A stretch of DNA of 64,000 nt from contig CAWUHX010000027.1 of the NCBI GenBank assembly GCA_963922205.1, positions 248,001 to 312,000 of the forward strand. Direction: 5' to 3'. Positions 45,111 to 57,392 of this stretch are shown here, piece after piece. This stretch comes from Romanomermis culicivorax. Lineage: Eukaryota; Nematoda; Enoplea; Mermithida; Mermithidae. Every line of letters starts with the position of its first letter. Position 1 is the first letter of the stretch. The translations under genes were made by a program, and so were the position numbers. The notes beneath the pieces are model-generated. The model had not been told where the DNA came from. It saw nothing but the letters and a program-made list of their open reading frames with translations, and made no database searches.

Positions 45111-46905
45111 TATTTACCTTCGAACATGATGCACAATAGGACCTAAATCGAACCTGGAATTTCTGACCCAGCCCGGTCCGAAAGTTTTTTGTAAAAGCCC
45201 GAACACGGCCCGGTCCTTGATTGAGCTTTAACCTTGAAGCCCGGCGGCCGGGCCCGATTAAAAAAACAACGCCCGAAGCATGACCCGAAAGTCCGATTTT
45301 AAAATTTTGTGTAAATGCAATTTCATTTGGTATTTTACTATTGCTCAACATTGCACTTTTAGTTAAACATGATACAAGAACCAAGGAATAGTCACATTAA
45401 ATCGATATTACTCTTCAAAAAAGTTGGATCATCAACTTTCGAAGGTTTCAAACTTGATCGTAAATCAGTAATAACTTGTTCTGCTGTACTAAAGCTGCGT
45501 TCACTAGAAACACTTGAAGCCGGTATAGCAAATATTTTTTGAACAAGACGAGCGAGGCATGAATTTACTTTCCTTTTTCTGCCACCAGCATGAAAGAGTG
45601 TGAGTAAAGAGCATAGTTGGTGGGGCCGAGCTTTGGCTACCTTGTCCATGATTATTTGCTTTTAAAAAAATTGAAAAGCTCTTGGTTTTCTTCAGGTACA
45701 TTGAAAAAACTAGGTGTCACAAACAAAATTTATTTGATGCAGTAATCACAACAAACATAATCAAAAACTATACGTTGCACATCAAAATTTTTCGGGCTTT
45801 CTCAAACTTTTGGAAAATAGCCGTATTTCCTGAAGCCCGTATTTCAGGTCGGGCTTTCGGGCCGGGTCGTGCTTTTGGACTTAAATTCAGGCCCTAATGC
45901 ACAACATTTTTTCATGATGCATTGCAAAAAAATCAAGACGTAAGAGCTTCGATATTAGATTTTCTTTTCAAGTGCATCACATTTTTTCAAAAAAAAATCA
46001 AGATGGGCGGCACATCAAAAGATGAACATTTTTGAAACTAGCCACCAAAGGCATTGTTCCGCTTCCTATGTTTATATACGGCAACCCTTCAAAGTGGATT
46101 TCTGAGGTCACAACTTTCTGGCAGAGAGCGTCCTTGGTTTTTACAAGGGTTGCAGAGAGGAGGTTAATTTTGCACGGGTAATCCGATGGACATAGTGGTT
46201 TTTCATGAAAATTTTATTTTTCGAGATTATTCAGAAAAACGTCAAAAATACTAGTTTTTATCAAAAAAGCAGTAATCTGGAATATAATCAAAATTTTTAA
46301 CTATGTCGGCTGTTTTTCTAAGGCCATTCCTTACCTGCTCAGGAACCTAACAAGGAAACACAAATTCGGATCCTTTTCCGAAATGACTGCATTTTAGGTG
46401 AAAAGCAAGCACTTTCGATATTTTTTCTGAAAAACCTCGAATAATCAAAATTTTTATGAAAAACCGATATGTCCATCAGATTCCCCGTGAAAAATAACTC
46501 CACACTCTCCCACCATCCGTAAAAACTAACGGCACCTTCCGCCAGCAAGTCGTGACCTCAGAAATCTACTTTGAAGATTTCCTGTTCATATGACACAGGA
46601 GGTTGAGCAACGCGTTTGATTGGCTGGTTTCAGAAACGTGCCGCTCATCTTAATTTTCGATTTAACTTCGATTTTTTTCAAGAAGACATCTTGATTTTTT
46701 TCAAGACGTCATATTGATTTTGTCGAGATGCCATCTTGATTTTTTCAAGACTCGAAAAACATGCAATGCACTTGAAAAGAAAGTCGAAAAATCTTACATC
46801 TTGATGCTTTTGCGATGCGTCTTGAAATTTTTGCGCAGCAACTTGAAATTATTACGATGCATCTTGAAAAAATGTTGTGCATCATGTTCGAAGGTGAAGA
46901 TTTTT
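45110..46905. repeat. Fold-back element carrying a hAT insertion
   Basis: After removing the hAT (45137-45896), left sequence 45110-46290 and right sequence 46370-46905 are imperfect inverted copies: CTTCGAACATGATGCACAACATTTTTT (left, across the hAT site) against its complement at 46869-46895; GATTTCTGAGGTCACAACTT (46098) against 46549. The centre is near 46330. CATCTTGA/ATCAAGA words are tandem in the right arm. Confidence 0.65.
45137..45896 (-). mobile_element. Non-autonomous hAT with residual transposase C-terminus
   Basis: Ends TAGGACCTAAAT... and, inverted, TAGGGCCTGAAT..., flanked by an exact 8-bp duplication ATGCACAA (45129-45136 and 45897-45904). The minus-strand frame 45392-45649 (85 codons) encodes the hAT dimerisation domain: ARLVQKIFAIPASSVSSER, then the R..L.P..V core and an N at the end. 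The N-terminal and catalytic parts are deleted. Confidence 0.88.
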
Positions 46906-46909
46906 TAAA

Positions 46910-47380
46910 ATTTTTTCGAGTGATAACGATTTTTTTCAAGTGGGCCTTCTCGTATTCTGTAATTTTGAACCATCTATATTACTGTCGCTCGATGTAACCC
47001 ACCTATAAATAATCCAAATAAATGTTTGACACGAGTGTGTACAAAATAAGTGTTTTATGTTCGGTTGCGAAGCATTAGAAAATACGTAGTCAAAATTTCC
47101 CGAGTAGCACTCGGATATCGACGCAGTTTTCTCCAAGTCGACAGTAGATAAGCATGATGTTTTTTTCAAGCCTTTCCTATTCTCACGAAGAAACTTGGCG
47201 TTTTTCTGCAGCACAAAGTTTTACGCCAAGTGAAAATTGCTTATCAAATTGAACATGCTTTTTTGGTTTCCGCTACCTCTATCGTAATAAACTAAATGAC
47301 CTATACCAATATTCGGTGCAAAATAAAAACTTAGGTAGTAAGCGGATGGAAAATTGAAGAAAGATTCGGTAAATAAAAAA
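46910..47380. other. Stretch without a supported gene
   Basis: AT-rich spacer between the fold-back and the TA-flanked MITE. A short minus frame (46936-47214) has no family signal. Confidence 0.4.
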
Positions 47381-47387
47381 GATAATC

Positions 47388-47635
47388 TATAGTCTGTTTT
47401 TCCTAAAATGCTTCTAAGTAATGAAAGTGGAAAACAAGTAGTATTTCAGATTTTCAGGATTTTCTGCTAAACAATACATCATATAGGACTGAAAGTTTGT
47501 GAGCACACTGGCCTATGCTTTAAAATTTTTTCAGTGAAAAATTTTGCAGTAAGAGCCCTATGTAAGTGATTTGACGACACTACTGATTAGTGTCACTTTT
47601 CTATTTGGTAGTATTTTATAAAAAACAGACTATAA
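47388..47635. mobile_element. TA-flanked MITE at the 3' end of the exonuclease gene
   Basis: About 248 bp with ends TAGTCTGTTTTTCCTAAAATGCTTC and, inverted, TAGTCTGTTTTTTATAAAATACTACC. TA at both borders fits Tc1/mariner-type mobilisation. Its right border lies only a few bases from the stop codon of the exonuclease gene. A decayed relative is at about 20070-20215. Confidence 0.75.
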
Positions 47636-47637
47636 TT

Positions 47638-49010
47638 TCATATATTTTTTACCACATATTTTTCTTTTTTCGAAATTAGTAAATATTCTTGCATCAGCTG
47701 AACGAAGCTTTCGATAGCGATTTTGGAATCTTGAGAAGCGTAATGAATTTGGTCGTAATCTAATTCGACACCGCACCAATTACTGTAGCGCATCTATAAA
47801 ATTTCGAGAACATTGCAAGAACAGATAAGCCTTGATAAGGAGGTATCGAGTATCGTATCGGGGAATGGAGGTATATGGATGATGGACGGAGGATGGAGGT
47901 ATCGGGGAACTTACTTTATCCGAGTAGCGTACTGTTTCATTACAGAAAACTTCACCCATTGCTTTCAGTCCGTTTCGTGTTGGTTCACTGAGTTTGCAGT
48001 TTGGTAAGTCGTTTACTAAAAATCGCATGTCCAACCAAGAGTTAACCAATATGCCCCAATCCTGTAAAAAACAACGTAAAAAATTATAAGTTTAGTATTT
48101 TTTCGCCGGATATCTAATCGTTTTTTGAACATTATTTCAGTTGTATAGGTGTGGAATGCTTACTAACGGGCAAACATTGAATCATTGACAGGCTAGGGAT
48201 GAAGCAAAAAATTATCACCAAAATTCGGAAGTTCCTACACATAAGTTGGTAAAATTCAGAAACTACCGCAGCAATGTTCGTGAAATTCCGATACACCGAA
48301 CTACAGATGTACGGATTAAACTGATAATGAATAATCTAACTATTGCGGTATACAATATTTTTAGATGAGCCTTGTGTAAAACTACGCAAGAACCTATCGA
48401 AAAACTTACTTTGTGCAGCCGCGAACAATCTGAAAAAATATTGACCCCAACTTTGATGATTCTAGCATCTTCTAAGAACATTTTCAATGAATCGGGAACA
48501 TATTTGAACAAAATCAAGCGGATTAAAATCGTATAACCGCTCACGGCGCTGAGCTGTAGTAAACTGACTTTATCTCTGCGAGTATTCTCCATGCGAATAA
48601 GGTGTTCGTCGAATTCTTGCCTCGCACAAGCTGAAGGAAAAAAGCATAGAGATGTTGTAGCGTATTTTTTGGTTTTAATCCCCCCATTTACACACTCTTG
48701 CGCTTTAAAACTACGGATACGGGTGTTCCACCACGGTATCGCGAACAGAGAGACGTGATAGAAAAAATATCGATCTAAGTTACGTTCACCTAAAATCTGA
48801 CAGATGACAATTTTGATTTACAAAAACTTACATTTTTCGAGCCGATTTAGCAACTGCATTTCTTTTTTGCCATACAACCTCGCCCAGTTGCTCACTTCGA
48901 CCCATTCGCAATCGAAGCCGATAACATTACTATTCGCAATTTCATTCTTGAAACGTGGTAAAATGTTTTCCCAGTGTTGTACAGAACTCACCACCGTGAC
49001 GTCGTCGTTC
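47638..49010 (-). CDS. EXD2: EXD2-like DEDDy 3'-5' exonuclease (5' end unresolved)
   Basis: Four exons in consistent phase, GT-AG throughout: 48832-49010, 48410-48630, 47915-48061, 47638-47793 (stop TGA 47638-47640). Exo I is FDCEWV (Asp and Glu ligands), followed by SLLQLSAVSGYTILIRL; Exo II is KVGVNIFSDCSRL; GLKAMGEVF follows; Exo III is the Y-x3-D of HYASQDS after RYSNWC. The order and spacing match the EXD2/WRN exonuclease family, and VVSSVQHWENILPRF before Exo I resembles EXD2. The family's function is 3'-5' nuclease activity in DNA/RNA metabolism. The protein ends about 20 residues past Exo III, so it lacks the longer C-terminal part of vertebrate EXD2. The first exon, with the start codon, should lie upstream of 49010 but was not found. 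Confidence 0.8.
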
Positions 49011-50439
49011 CTGAATTGAAAAATGAAACTTCATTGATCGATGAAGATAATTTCAGAACCGTAAAATTTCGCTTTTGCAGTCTCAACAAGTTTGACGGAT
49101 AAAAAACACGCCAAATTAAAGTTAAGCATGCTCTTCCTATATGGATTAATGTCTGTTCCGATGAAATACCTAGAAATTTGCCATATTCATGCTTTTCTTC
49201 ACCGAAACATTCTCTACTTGAGTCGAGCTTTCAAATCACTTAGTTAGATGCAAGCACTTTTACACACTGACGAAAAGTCTTTTGGAGTTCAATACGACTT
49301 CGGCACGCACCATGCCCTTTCAAACTTACTTCGAATGTTCCGTCATGAATTTAAACCGTCGAGCCGTCGTCGTAGGCTACTAAGTCTATAAAATGCAGTG
49401 AACTACAGGCAAATTGTATACACAAGTCTTTCGACAGGTACCACTGACTAATGAATTAGAATAAAGACATAACCACAAGAAATCTAAATGTAGAACGTTT
49501 ATTAAATAAGTTATAGCTACATGAATACTAAAAAATATAAACAAATATTCATGAATATTAACGAAATTCCCACTTCCAGCCTTGTTTGGATAAAAAATGT
49601 AGAAAATATTACAGACTACAAGGTTAGAGCGAAGCAGATGCGTAGGCATTTTTAAGGGGGGCTAGGGATTTTTTTTCATTTTCTCTCCACAGACCAATTG
49701 GCTCCTAGGGTCAAAACTTTACAGGCCAATCCGAATTTTAAAAGCTCAAACTAAAAAGTTTATAAACGGATTTGATAGTAAAAAGCAATGTTTTTCCAAC
49801 AAATTTACTCAAAAACACTTTTCAAATTCACAGTAGAGGCTCACATAACAGATCAATAATTTTGAATACGTTTTCAATCACACAGAATAATAAGGCTAAC
49901 ATTCTCACACATTATTCAATCGTTTCGTTTCTTGCTGATTTGACCGAATGCAACAGTTTAATACGGTTTTGAATATTTTAAACCGAGGCTGAAAACACCT
50001 CTAAATTACACTAAAATTCCTAAATTTTGACAAGCCAATTTGGCATATGCTGCGAAATTTTTTGGAGCCAATCAGAATTTTTTGGGGGCAATCAGAATCT
50101 TTAGGAGCCATTAGAGATGTATCGAGGATCCGGAACCAAAATGAGACCCGAAATTACCAAACAATTTTGTTGGACCCGGACCCGATATTCTTAAAATTTT
50201 GAACCATTTTCAAAATTTTGGACCCGGATCCATACATGCACATAAGGGGGGTCAGGGGGAGGCAGGCCTGTAGCCAGGAATTTTTTCGGAGGGAGAGGGT
50301 GTCACACATTTTTTCCGCTTAATTTGTAAAATAGAGATTTCTGAATTTTTATGAAGAAAAAACCAAAGGTCCTCCTACCTTTGCCTTTTTTTAACACTTG
50401 GAGCATTCGGGGGTCATGTCCTCCCCAAACCCCCTGCCT

Positions 50440-50675
50440 ACAGGCCTGTGGGAGGTAAACTCTCCTACCTAACACTTTGAACACCTCTCCCAGGCACGAA
50501 AAAATCGTAAAACGCCACTCCCTGAACTTTTTTGAAGACATTTTTCTGATGATTTTTATGCATATTTTGTATGGAAAACATGCTTGCGGAGCTTTTGTTT
50601 TTTTTGCTCACCCATCTCTCGATGAAAATTCCGAGGACCCTCCCTCTTGGCAAATTCTTGCCGTGCATATCTACC
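50440..50675. repeat. Dispersed repeat R240, copy 2
   Basis: Same order of landmarks as at 33826: GATGATTTTTATGCATATTTTGTATGG, CATGCTTGCGGAGCTTTT, CGATGAAAATTCCGAGGACCCTCC. Confidence 0.7.
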
Positions 50676-50689
50676 CGCACTCGGACGCG

Positions 50690-50840
50690 ATATTCTCAAA
50701 ATTTTGGACCGGGATTCGATGTTCTCCAAATTTTGGACCCGGATCCGATATTCTTAAAATCTTGTACCTGGAAACGATATTCTTAAAATTTTGGACGCGG
50801 ACCTGGACCCGATATTTTCAAAATTTTGGACCCGATAAAT
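50690..50840 (+). repeat. Tandem repeat, about 30-bp unit
   Basis: About five units of GATATTCTTAAAATTTTGGACCCGGA with substitutions. A shorter related run is at 50180-50235. Confidence 0.75.
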
Positions 50841-51039
50841 CTTTAGGAGCCATGGCTCCTAATTGGCCTAAAAAACACTGAGGGAGCTGAAAAATTTTGT
50901 ACCGTTTTTTACTAAGCATGCAAAAATTTTCTCTGCTGTTTTGCTCCACGATTTCGCCAAAATACGCACTGTTTTTTGCACTTTTCACATGTCGCCAATC
51001 TGGAAAAGTCATGAAAATGACAGATTTCGACGGAATATT

Positions 51040-51045
51040 TTTATT
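51040..51045 (-). terminator. Candidate FPGT polyadenylation signal
   Basis: AATAAA on the minus strand, about 95 bp past the FPGT stop codon. Confidence 0.45.
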
Positions 51046-51139
51046 TTCACCACTTCTCAATGTCTAAAAATGCATTTCCAGCAATATCCAGCGAAAAATT
51101 CTCCGTTCGCCTAGACTCTTTAGACGAGTATTGAATTTG

Positions 51140-53725
51140 TCATATACGGAACCTTCTCCTAAAGTCAAGTATAGAAGGCACGTCTTTCAAACGCATAGTT
51201 TCAAATGCAGAGTAGAATTCTACCATTATATTTTCGACATTGCTCGTCGATTCTTTGCAAGACTTCTGTCGTTTTATGCCACTTTTCAACGCATCCAAAA
51301 AGCGTATCGTTTTAAAAAATGATTCTCCCATCGTTGGAAAACACGGAAATAATTTTGCGTACCATAATGAGGAGTTGATGGTATTGAAAAGCTTGAATGA
51401 AGAAATCTCGTAGTTCAACGCAAACGCCCAAGCATCGCGCGTCTGGTCTTCCGATTTGCCGAAGTATCGGAAATCCCTAAACTCGCGAAAAATCAGGCTA
51501 TGAATTGCGCGACCAAACAACTGAAAATATCAGATTAAATTTTATCACAGCAGAGATGACTTCAGGGAGTGTAGATTTCGATAAAATTTAGGTCGCTAGT
51601 CTGCTAGGGGAGCCGTATGAGCTGAAATGAACTTGATTTCAAGCTTACTTTTCATCCCCTAGATTTTTCTTATAATCGTCGAATATTTCGAAGGCAATTG
51701 TGACGTATTCAATAACGCCTTTTCCATTGTGTATCGGTATAGTCGTTGCAAAAAGTGAATGATCAATAAGTAATGCGCCACAGTGATAATCCCCACAAGT
51801 ATTTGACAGCACCACGATATTTCTATCTGGAATATGTATACCCTTCCTGAAATCACAATTTTCTATCAATGTCAATTTCGGAATGGACGATTTTTCGTTG
51901 ATAATCGACGAAATTGCGCAACATTTAACGCTGTCGGTGCAGCCATTACCCACTCCGAGCCAAATCATATTACTCAAATGCACGTTGGAAAGTTGGCAAA
52001 AATTGAACGTGCGAGCAAAATCTGATTCCAGATTGCAAAAGTGATTCAATGTGTCTTTCAACGTGCCTAAGTGGAAAAATTTGGAACCTAGGAAATTTAC
52101 CGCCACGGCTGGGAAATCTCTCAGTTGAGAGAAGAGAAGATTTTGAAGTCGACATTGCACGTAATCGGAATTATTTTCTCTGCCTAGAAGTTGAAAAACC
52201 ATAATCATGCACGAAATTGTAGCTAGACACAGTGGAAAAAGCAGAGTAGAAAAAATGATAAAATAAAAATTAACGTAGATTTGAGTTGCAAAGGATGAAA
52301 GTTGAAAAAAGAAATTCAAAGATGCCCGAATTAAACAAAATCAACAGGGTGAAGCAACAAAAAATTATAATGACGAAAATCAGACATGCGTCGAATAAAT
52401 GTAAGGAACAATTAAATTAGACTTCCGAAGAAGAACATTTACGGAGAAAATCAGAATAGCTAGCATACCCAATGGTCTCAAAAAATCAGCGTAGGCGCAT
52501 ATTTCTCGATCAATCTCGAAATCACGATGGTTTGCCAAACTCGTAATTTTTTCTACCACATCGGAAGCCATAAAATAAAGACCATCGATGTACGCGTAGT
52601 TATAAATACTTTTGATCACGGCGTTTTCGCTTTCTAATTCCTGGGGAGTCGGTTTTTGTAAAACCTTTATAACGTCTCCAAATATTTCGGCAACTTCATC
52701 GATTCTACGGATTTTTTCGCGATTGAGGACAAAAACGCCATGATTTTGCGCTGTTTCCAAAGAACTCTGAAACGTTAGCAGGGTAAATCCTGTACAATTA
52801 AATAAATGCGTTCGAAGATGATCTGAAAAAATCAAAATTTCGACCTGAAAAATATGACTAGGACTTGTAAAAGCGACCATTGAAAAAGTAACATGGATAG
52901 TTTCTCAAGTCGACCCGAAAATGATTTTACGAGAAAAATAATCAAAATAACTGTTAATCAATATTAAAATTGGCAATGAGGTTTTAAAAGAAGTTCAAGT
53001 TTAACTGAATAGACCAAAAAATTTACCCGGCGGTAAATCTGCGTAATATTCAACTGTATCCGAAGCCGCCAACAATATACCAGGCGGCAAATAGCGCAGA
53101 AACTTATTATAAATGTTCAATTTAAAATCCAAAATCGTCATCGGGTAACCTAGAGTAGGCAATTCGAGAAATAGTTTACCCAAGGCGCTACAATTCGGCT
53201 GACGTTGACTATAACCACCGACTGGTATCATCAAAATTCGTTTTTCGAATAAACTTTGTCCATATTCTAGGAATAACTTGCGAATAGCGAGGAGCGTAGC
53301 GCCGCCACTGCCTGAGTTGAGAAAAATCAAAAATCCAAACTCAGAAACTAAATTTTGTGTCATTGATTAACCGTGTTACTCAAACTCTCATCAAATATAT
53401 GGACGCATAGTCGAGTATTCAAGGAGTAAGTTATCGTACTTATTCTCTACTAGGATAAACATGAAAGCTGAAGATTGAGCGAGAATGAAGATTATGAAGT
53501 TGTTCAACCTACACAGTTGTTCAAGGAATGAAGTTTGTAACGCATCCTCACAATGTAGAACTAACCCAACTTGATACTATAAGAATTTCCATCATCAACA
53601 TAAATACGGAAGTCGCATTTTTCAAAAATTTGCTCTTTTTTGTGATTACGGATAGCTTCCTCGAAAGCCAAATTTTGCGATGCGTCCATGGTAGTAAAAA
53701 CGACCAAATCCCATGCGAAGACCAT
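51140..53725 (-). CDS. FPGT: Fucose-1-phosphate guanylyltransferase
   Basis: Makes GDP-L-fucose from fucose-1-phosphate and GTP in the fucose salvage pathway (cytosol). Exons: 53566-53725 (ATG 53723-53725), 53027-53311, 52469-52822, 51649-52183, 51140-51520 (stop TGA 51140-51142), about 571 codons, close to the usual near-600. Recognised by FAWDLVVFTTMDASQNLAF; IKLGSGGATLLAIRKLF across the first junction; the nucleotide-binding VGGYSQRQPNCSALGKLF; HGVFVL; YADFL; FFHLGT; and the C-terminal YAKLFPCFPTMGESFF and LKDVPSILDFRRRF. The first three junctions keep phase. The last is off by one: exon 4 ends in phase 2 (GAAAA|GTAAGC) but exon 5 needs phase 0. A missing base, a sequencing error in the A-run, or a recent frameshift could explain it. 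The annotated ATG may not be the true start, as relatives have about 35 more N-terminal residues. Confidence 0.88.
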
Positions 53726-54392
53726 GTTAAACAATCAGCGGCTGAAAATGACCATTTTTATTGATTGCTTGAATCATTGTGAAGGAACTACAGACAATGC
53801 AGGTTTTTAACATACACATACAAACTCTCATCCGCTGACAACGGAAGTAAAGGGTCGTTTATAGTTGCCTTTTTCGGCGGAACGGAACGGAAGCAGTTTT
53901 TCCGCGCGTTGAAAGAGTATAGCAGTTTTCATCGGGCGGAAGGATAATGAAAAAAAAATGAAGTCAACCGAAGTCAACCGGACCGAGGCATTTCGATTGC
54001 GTCGTGCAAAAAAATTTCGGGTTGAATGCTCCGTCTGCACGCATACTGCGACGGAAAAATTCAATTTTTAATTTCGATATTTGAGCGAATTTCGCATGTT
54101 TTTTGGTGCTTTAAAATTTTTTGGCAAATTTAACGAGCCGGAACTACTTTTCTTGTTCTCAGACGCAATGTTCCGTCGCAATCACGGTTTTTTTCTCGCC
54201 CATCTCTCGCCAAATGCGGGAAGGGATCACAATTTGCTTCCCTGTTTTTCCCCAAGTCGTTTTTTTCGCTTATAAATGCTCAAATAGGCATTATTCAAGT
54301 GTTTGTGAGCTTTTTCGAACATTATGATATTTTAAGAGGTGTTAATTCATTTAAATAGAAGGAAAATATTGAAAGTTTCGAGTTTAAAGCCA

Positions 54393-54967
54393 TATATACC
54401 TGTAATTTGGGGGTGGAATGGGGGTGACCTCCCCCCCAACTTCTCCAACACTTTTCTCAACCCCCCCTAGACTCGGAAAGATTGGAGAAAATTTTGAAGA
54501 AACTGTCTTTTTTGGAAAGCTTTCGAGTTTTTTCGACCCCCCTCCAAATTTGGGGTTTACCCCCCCCCCCCCAAGCACCCGTTTTCCTCAAATGGGATGT
54601 TTTGAGGAAAAAACGATATGAGGAAAAAGTTTTCGGCAAGATTTTCATTTTCGAAAAAAATTTTGGGAGTTCAGAACCGAGAAGATCCATTTTGGTGGAA
54701 ATTTTCCGGCGCCAAGCGCTGGCATGCGTATGTATGATAGTCGTTGTTTTCCATCAGGTGCGGCCGTAGCCAATTAACCTCCAACAGTTTCTATCAATTG
54801 AAATATCCTATTTCTTATTTTTATTTGCAAAAAAGTAGCTATTTTTGACCTTTTGCGGCCGAGCCAAAAAAATCTCGAAAAACCCGAAAATTTCGAAAGT
54901 TTTGGAACCCCCTAAAAAAAAAATTTGGGGTTTAACCCTCCCCCAACTGGTGGGACTTCTAACAGGT
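54393..54967. repeat. CATACCTGTAA-family MITE ends inside copy 1
   Basis: The left end TATACCTGTAATTTGGGGG (54397) with C-rich tract to about 54575, and an inverted end TAACAGGTAT at 54957-54967 with CCCTCCCCCAACTGG, both missing from the paralogous place at 58430-58780. The sequence in between (54580-54840) is element sequence present in the paralogue. Flanks GTTTAAAGC and GTTTGAAGC resemble a 9-bp duplication, but part of that match is native. Either two truncated copies or one rearranged copy. Confidence 0.45.
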
Positions 54968-56754
54968 ATGTTTGAAGCTCGTATGCAGCAAGTCTGTTGC
55001 ATAGATTCATTTTCCAGCGTTTTAGAATATAAAAGCTTTTTTTTCTTTTTCTTCTTCTCTTCTTTTTCTCTTAAATTTTCCCGGCGAAATAAGGAAGCTA
55101 TTTACAATCTATTAGTCGGATTTAAATTTGCATTCAGATGTTGCGAAAACCAATTTTCCAGACTACCATATTTGTTCCAGCGTTCAGGAACAAGAAATAA
55201 ATTGATTTCGATATTCTTAACTTGAATCACAGAAATGTTAATGGCAGTTCAATTCATAGAAAATCTATCATTAATATGCTTTCAATTGTTGTTATACATA
55301 CCAATCTGTTGTTCACAACTCAATGTGGCTTACCAGACTAGTATTTTCCTCATTTTTGAAATTTAGTCACTCTGAAAACACCAGAATGTTTGCGTATATA
55401 CCACAAATGCAGAACTCACGGCCACATTATAATCGTTGTTGTAAACGTTGAAAATTTTCGGAAAATGAGGAAAAAAATTTCGGGTACGGTCAACTATCCA
55501 AAACCATAATGACTTTGAATTATATCAGAAATCGACTTTTAACGCCTTTATGATGACAAGTGAGAGCTCAAAAAAGGTTTTGATGTTTCCACCGCGAAGC
55601 ACTGAAGAATTTTTTGGGTATTGACAATCTGCTTTTTCCCTCAAATCGCGCTTTTTGAAGGCGAAATATTCGGAAAAAGAAAAAAATTTGGGGATCGGAT
55701 ACAAAAAAGATGCATTTTGGTTATTTTTGTAGGTCCGAATCTCAAAATTTACGGCGCTTCGCGCCAGTTATAGCTTTAATAATCACATTATTCATTACCT
55801 ATAGCTCAGGCGCGGCTTTTAGCATGTCTACCTTTACTTAACATTTAATCTTTAATAGTTTTCATCACCTTAAAAATATTACCTCATGTTTTAATTGGTT
55901 ATCTTCAATATTATTTAATGAAGATCTGCATTTTCCATTGACACATTTTTTGAGAAAGATCAACGTGTCAACTTTCTAAACTTTTCGAAGCAATTGTTTC
56001 CCTCTTAACATGAATTGACTCCGAAAGCTTAATGAAAGTATTTTTGCTTTTTGGTCAAATTTTTGAAAGTTTACGAATAAATAACTGATTTGAAAATTTT
56101 CCAAATGATGAATTTCTAGAAATTACGATTTTTGAACAAAAATTTTGACTCTAATTCTTGAAATATGAAAGTGTTGGGAAAATTGATTTTCCAGCGCCGC
56201 AGAATTTTAACACCCAAAAATTTTTCCGGCGCCGAGCGCCAGAAACATAACATGTTCTTTAGCCTCTCACTTCTCATCGTAGTTGCCTAAACAGTCGATT
56301 TCCTATCTAATTAAAAGCGATTATGCTATTGGATAGTCTGCTAGAAAATTTGTTACACAATGCGTAGACTTCAATTTCGAAAATTTTAATTTCTCTTCAA
56401 TTTTAATAAGTTAATGTCTCAAAAAATATCAGAATCTTCTAAAAAGCTCAAAAACACTTGAATAAAGCGTATATGAGCATTTTAAGCAAAAGACTTGGGG
56501 AGAATGGGGGAAAATGGCGAAGAAAAAAACAGTGCTGCGATGCTGGAAAATCGATTTTCCGCAAATTTACTTGAAGAATTAGATTCAAATTTTCTTTTCA
56601 AAAATTCCATGTCCTCGAAATTTAGAAAAGCAACGAGTACAAGTTTCCGACAACTACTTCCATAAAGCTTAAGTTTAAAAAATTGACGTAATTAAAGAAA
56701 ATTTTGAAATTTGGACCCCCTAAAATTCGCCAAAATGCATCTGTTCCGTATCCT

Positions 56755-57000
56755 TGCCATACATACACATAGAGGAAGTAGGGGAGTATACCCTCCTACC
56801 TGAGACCCTGGGCACCACCTGTCCCGAAAAAAACACCCCTCCTTGAACATTTTCCAATATGGCTTTTTTGATGATTTTTATGCATATTTTATAGAAAAAA
56901 ACATGCTTGCGGAACTTTTTTTTGTTTCTTTGCTCACCCACTCCTTATGCCCCCCTCGATGAAAAGTCCGAGGACAGCCCTGGAAAATTCTTGCAGTTTG
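56755..57000. repeat. Dispersed repeat R240, copy 3
   Basis: Head CCTCCTACCTGAGACCCTGG, centre GATGATTTTTATGCATATTTTATAG, then CATGCTTGCGGAAC and GATGAAAAGTCCGAGGACAGCC. Confidence 0.75.
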
Positions 57001-57324
57001 TGTCTGATCCTAGCGCCAAAATTTCTTTACTCTTCCAAATTTTTCCCCTCAAAAAGCAAGATTTGGGGAAAAACAATGGTCAGAAAAACCAGCCCGAAAA
57101 TGAAATCCGATTTTTTTGCTGTGCTGTCGATATGGAATTTTTTTACAAGTCGGTTCGATTATTTATGTTGTGGTCCAAACTGGCATTTTCGGACTCCTCA
57201 AGATGCCAGCTATCGAGATCGGTTCGAAAATCCAGGCGCTCATGGCATTCAGGAACTCATTTGCATAAAATCTGCACACATCTCACATAGTCCTTGTCAC
57301 TACAGAAAAATCCTACCTACTTCA

Positions 57325-57392
57325 AGAATCGAACCTGGCCCACCAGCCTATGGACTTAATGCGTTTACCACTACACAATTTCACCAGAAAGT
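57325..57392 (-). repeat. tRNA-derived SINE head (decayed)
   Basis: Minus strand reads GTGTAGTGGTAAACGC (A-box/D-arm like), then CCAGGTTCGATTCTTG (B-box) at tRNA-like spacing. The T stem is only partly paired and no acceptor stem closes, so this is a SINE remnant rather than a tRNA gene. Downstream on the minus strand the body cannot be delimited. Confidence 0.5.

Larger units (their letters stand above)
49020..51039. other. Intergenic region with repeats
   Basis: Between the exonuclease gene and FPGT. Contains the R240 copy at 50440-50675 and the tandem GATATTCTTAAAATTTTGGACC array. Also GGAGCCAATCAGAATTTTT/GGAGCCATGGCTCC words, recurring at 60650. The missing first exon of the exonuclease gene may lie at 49060-49400. 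No other gene. Confidence 0.4.
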
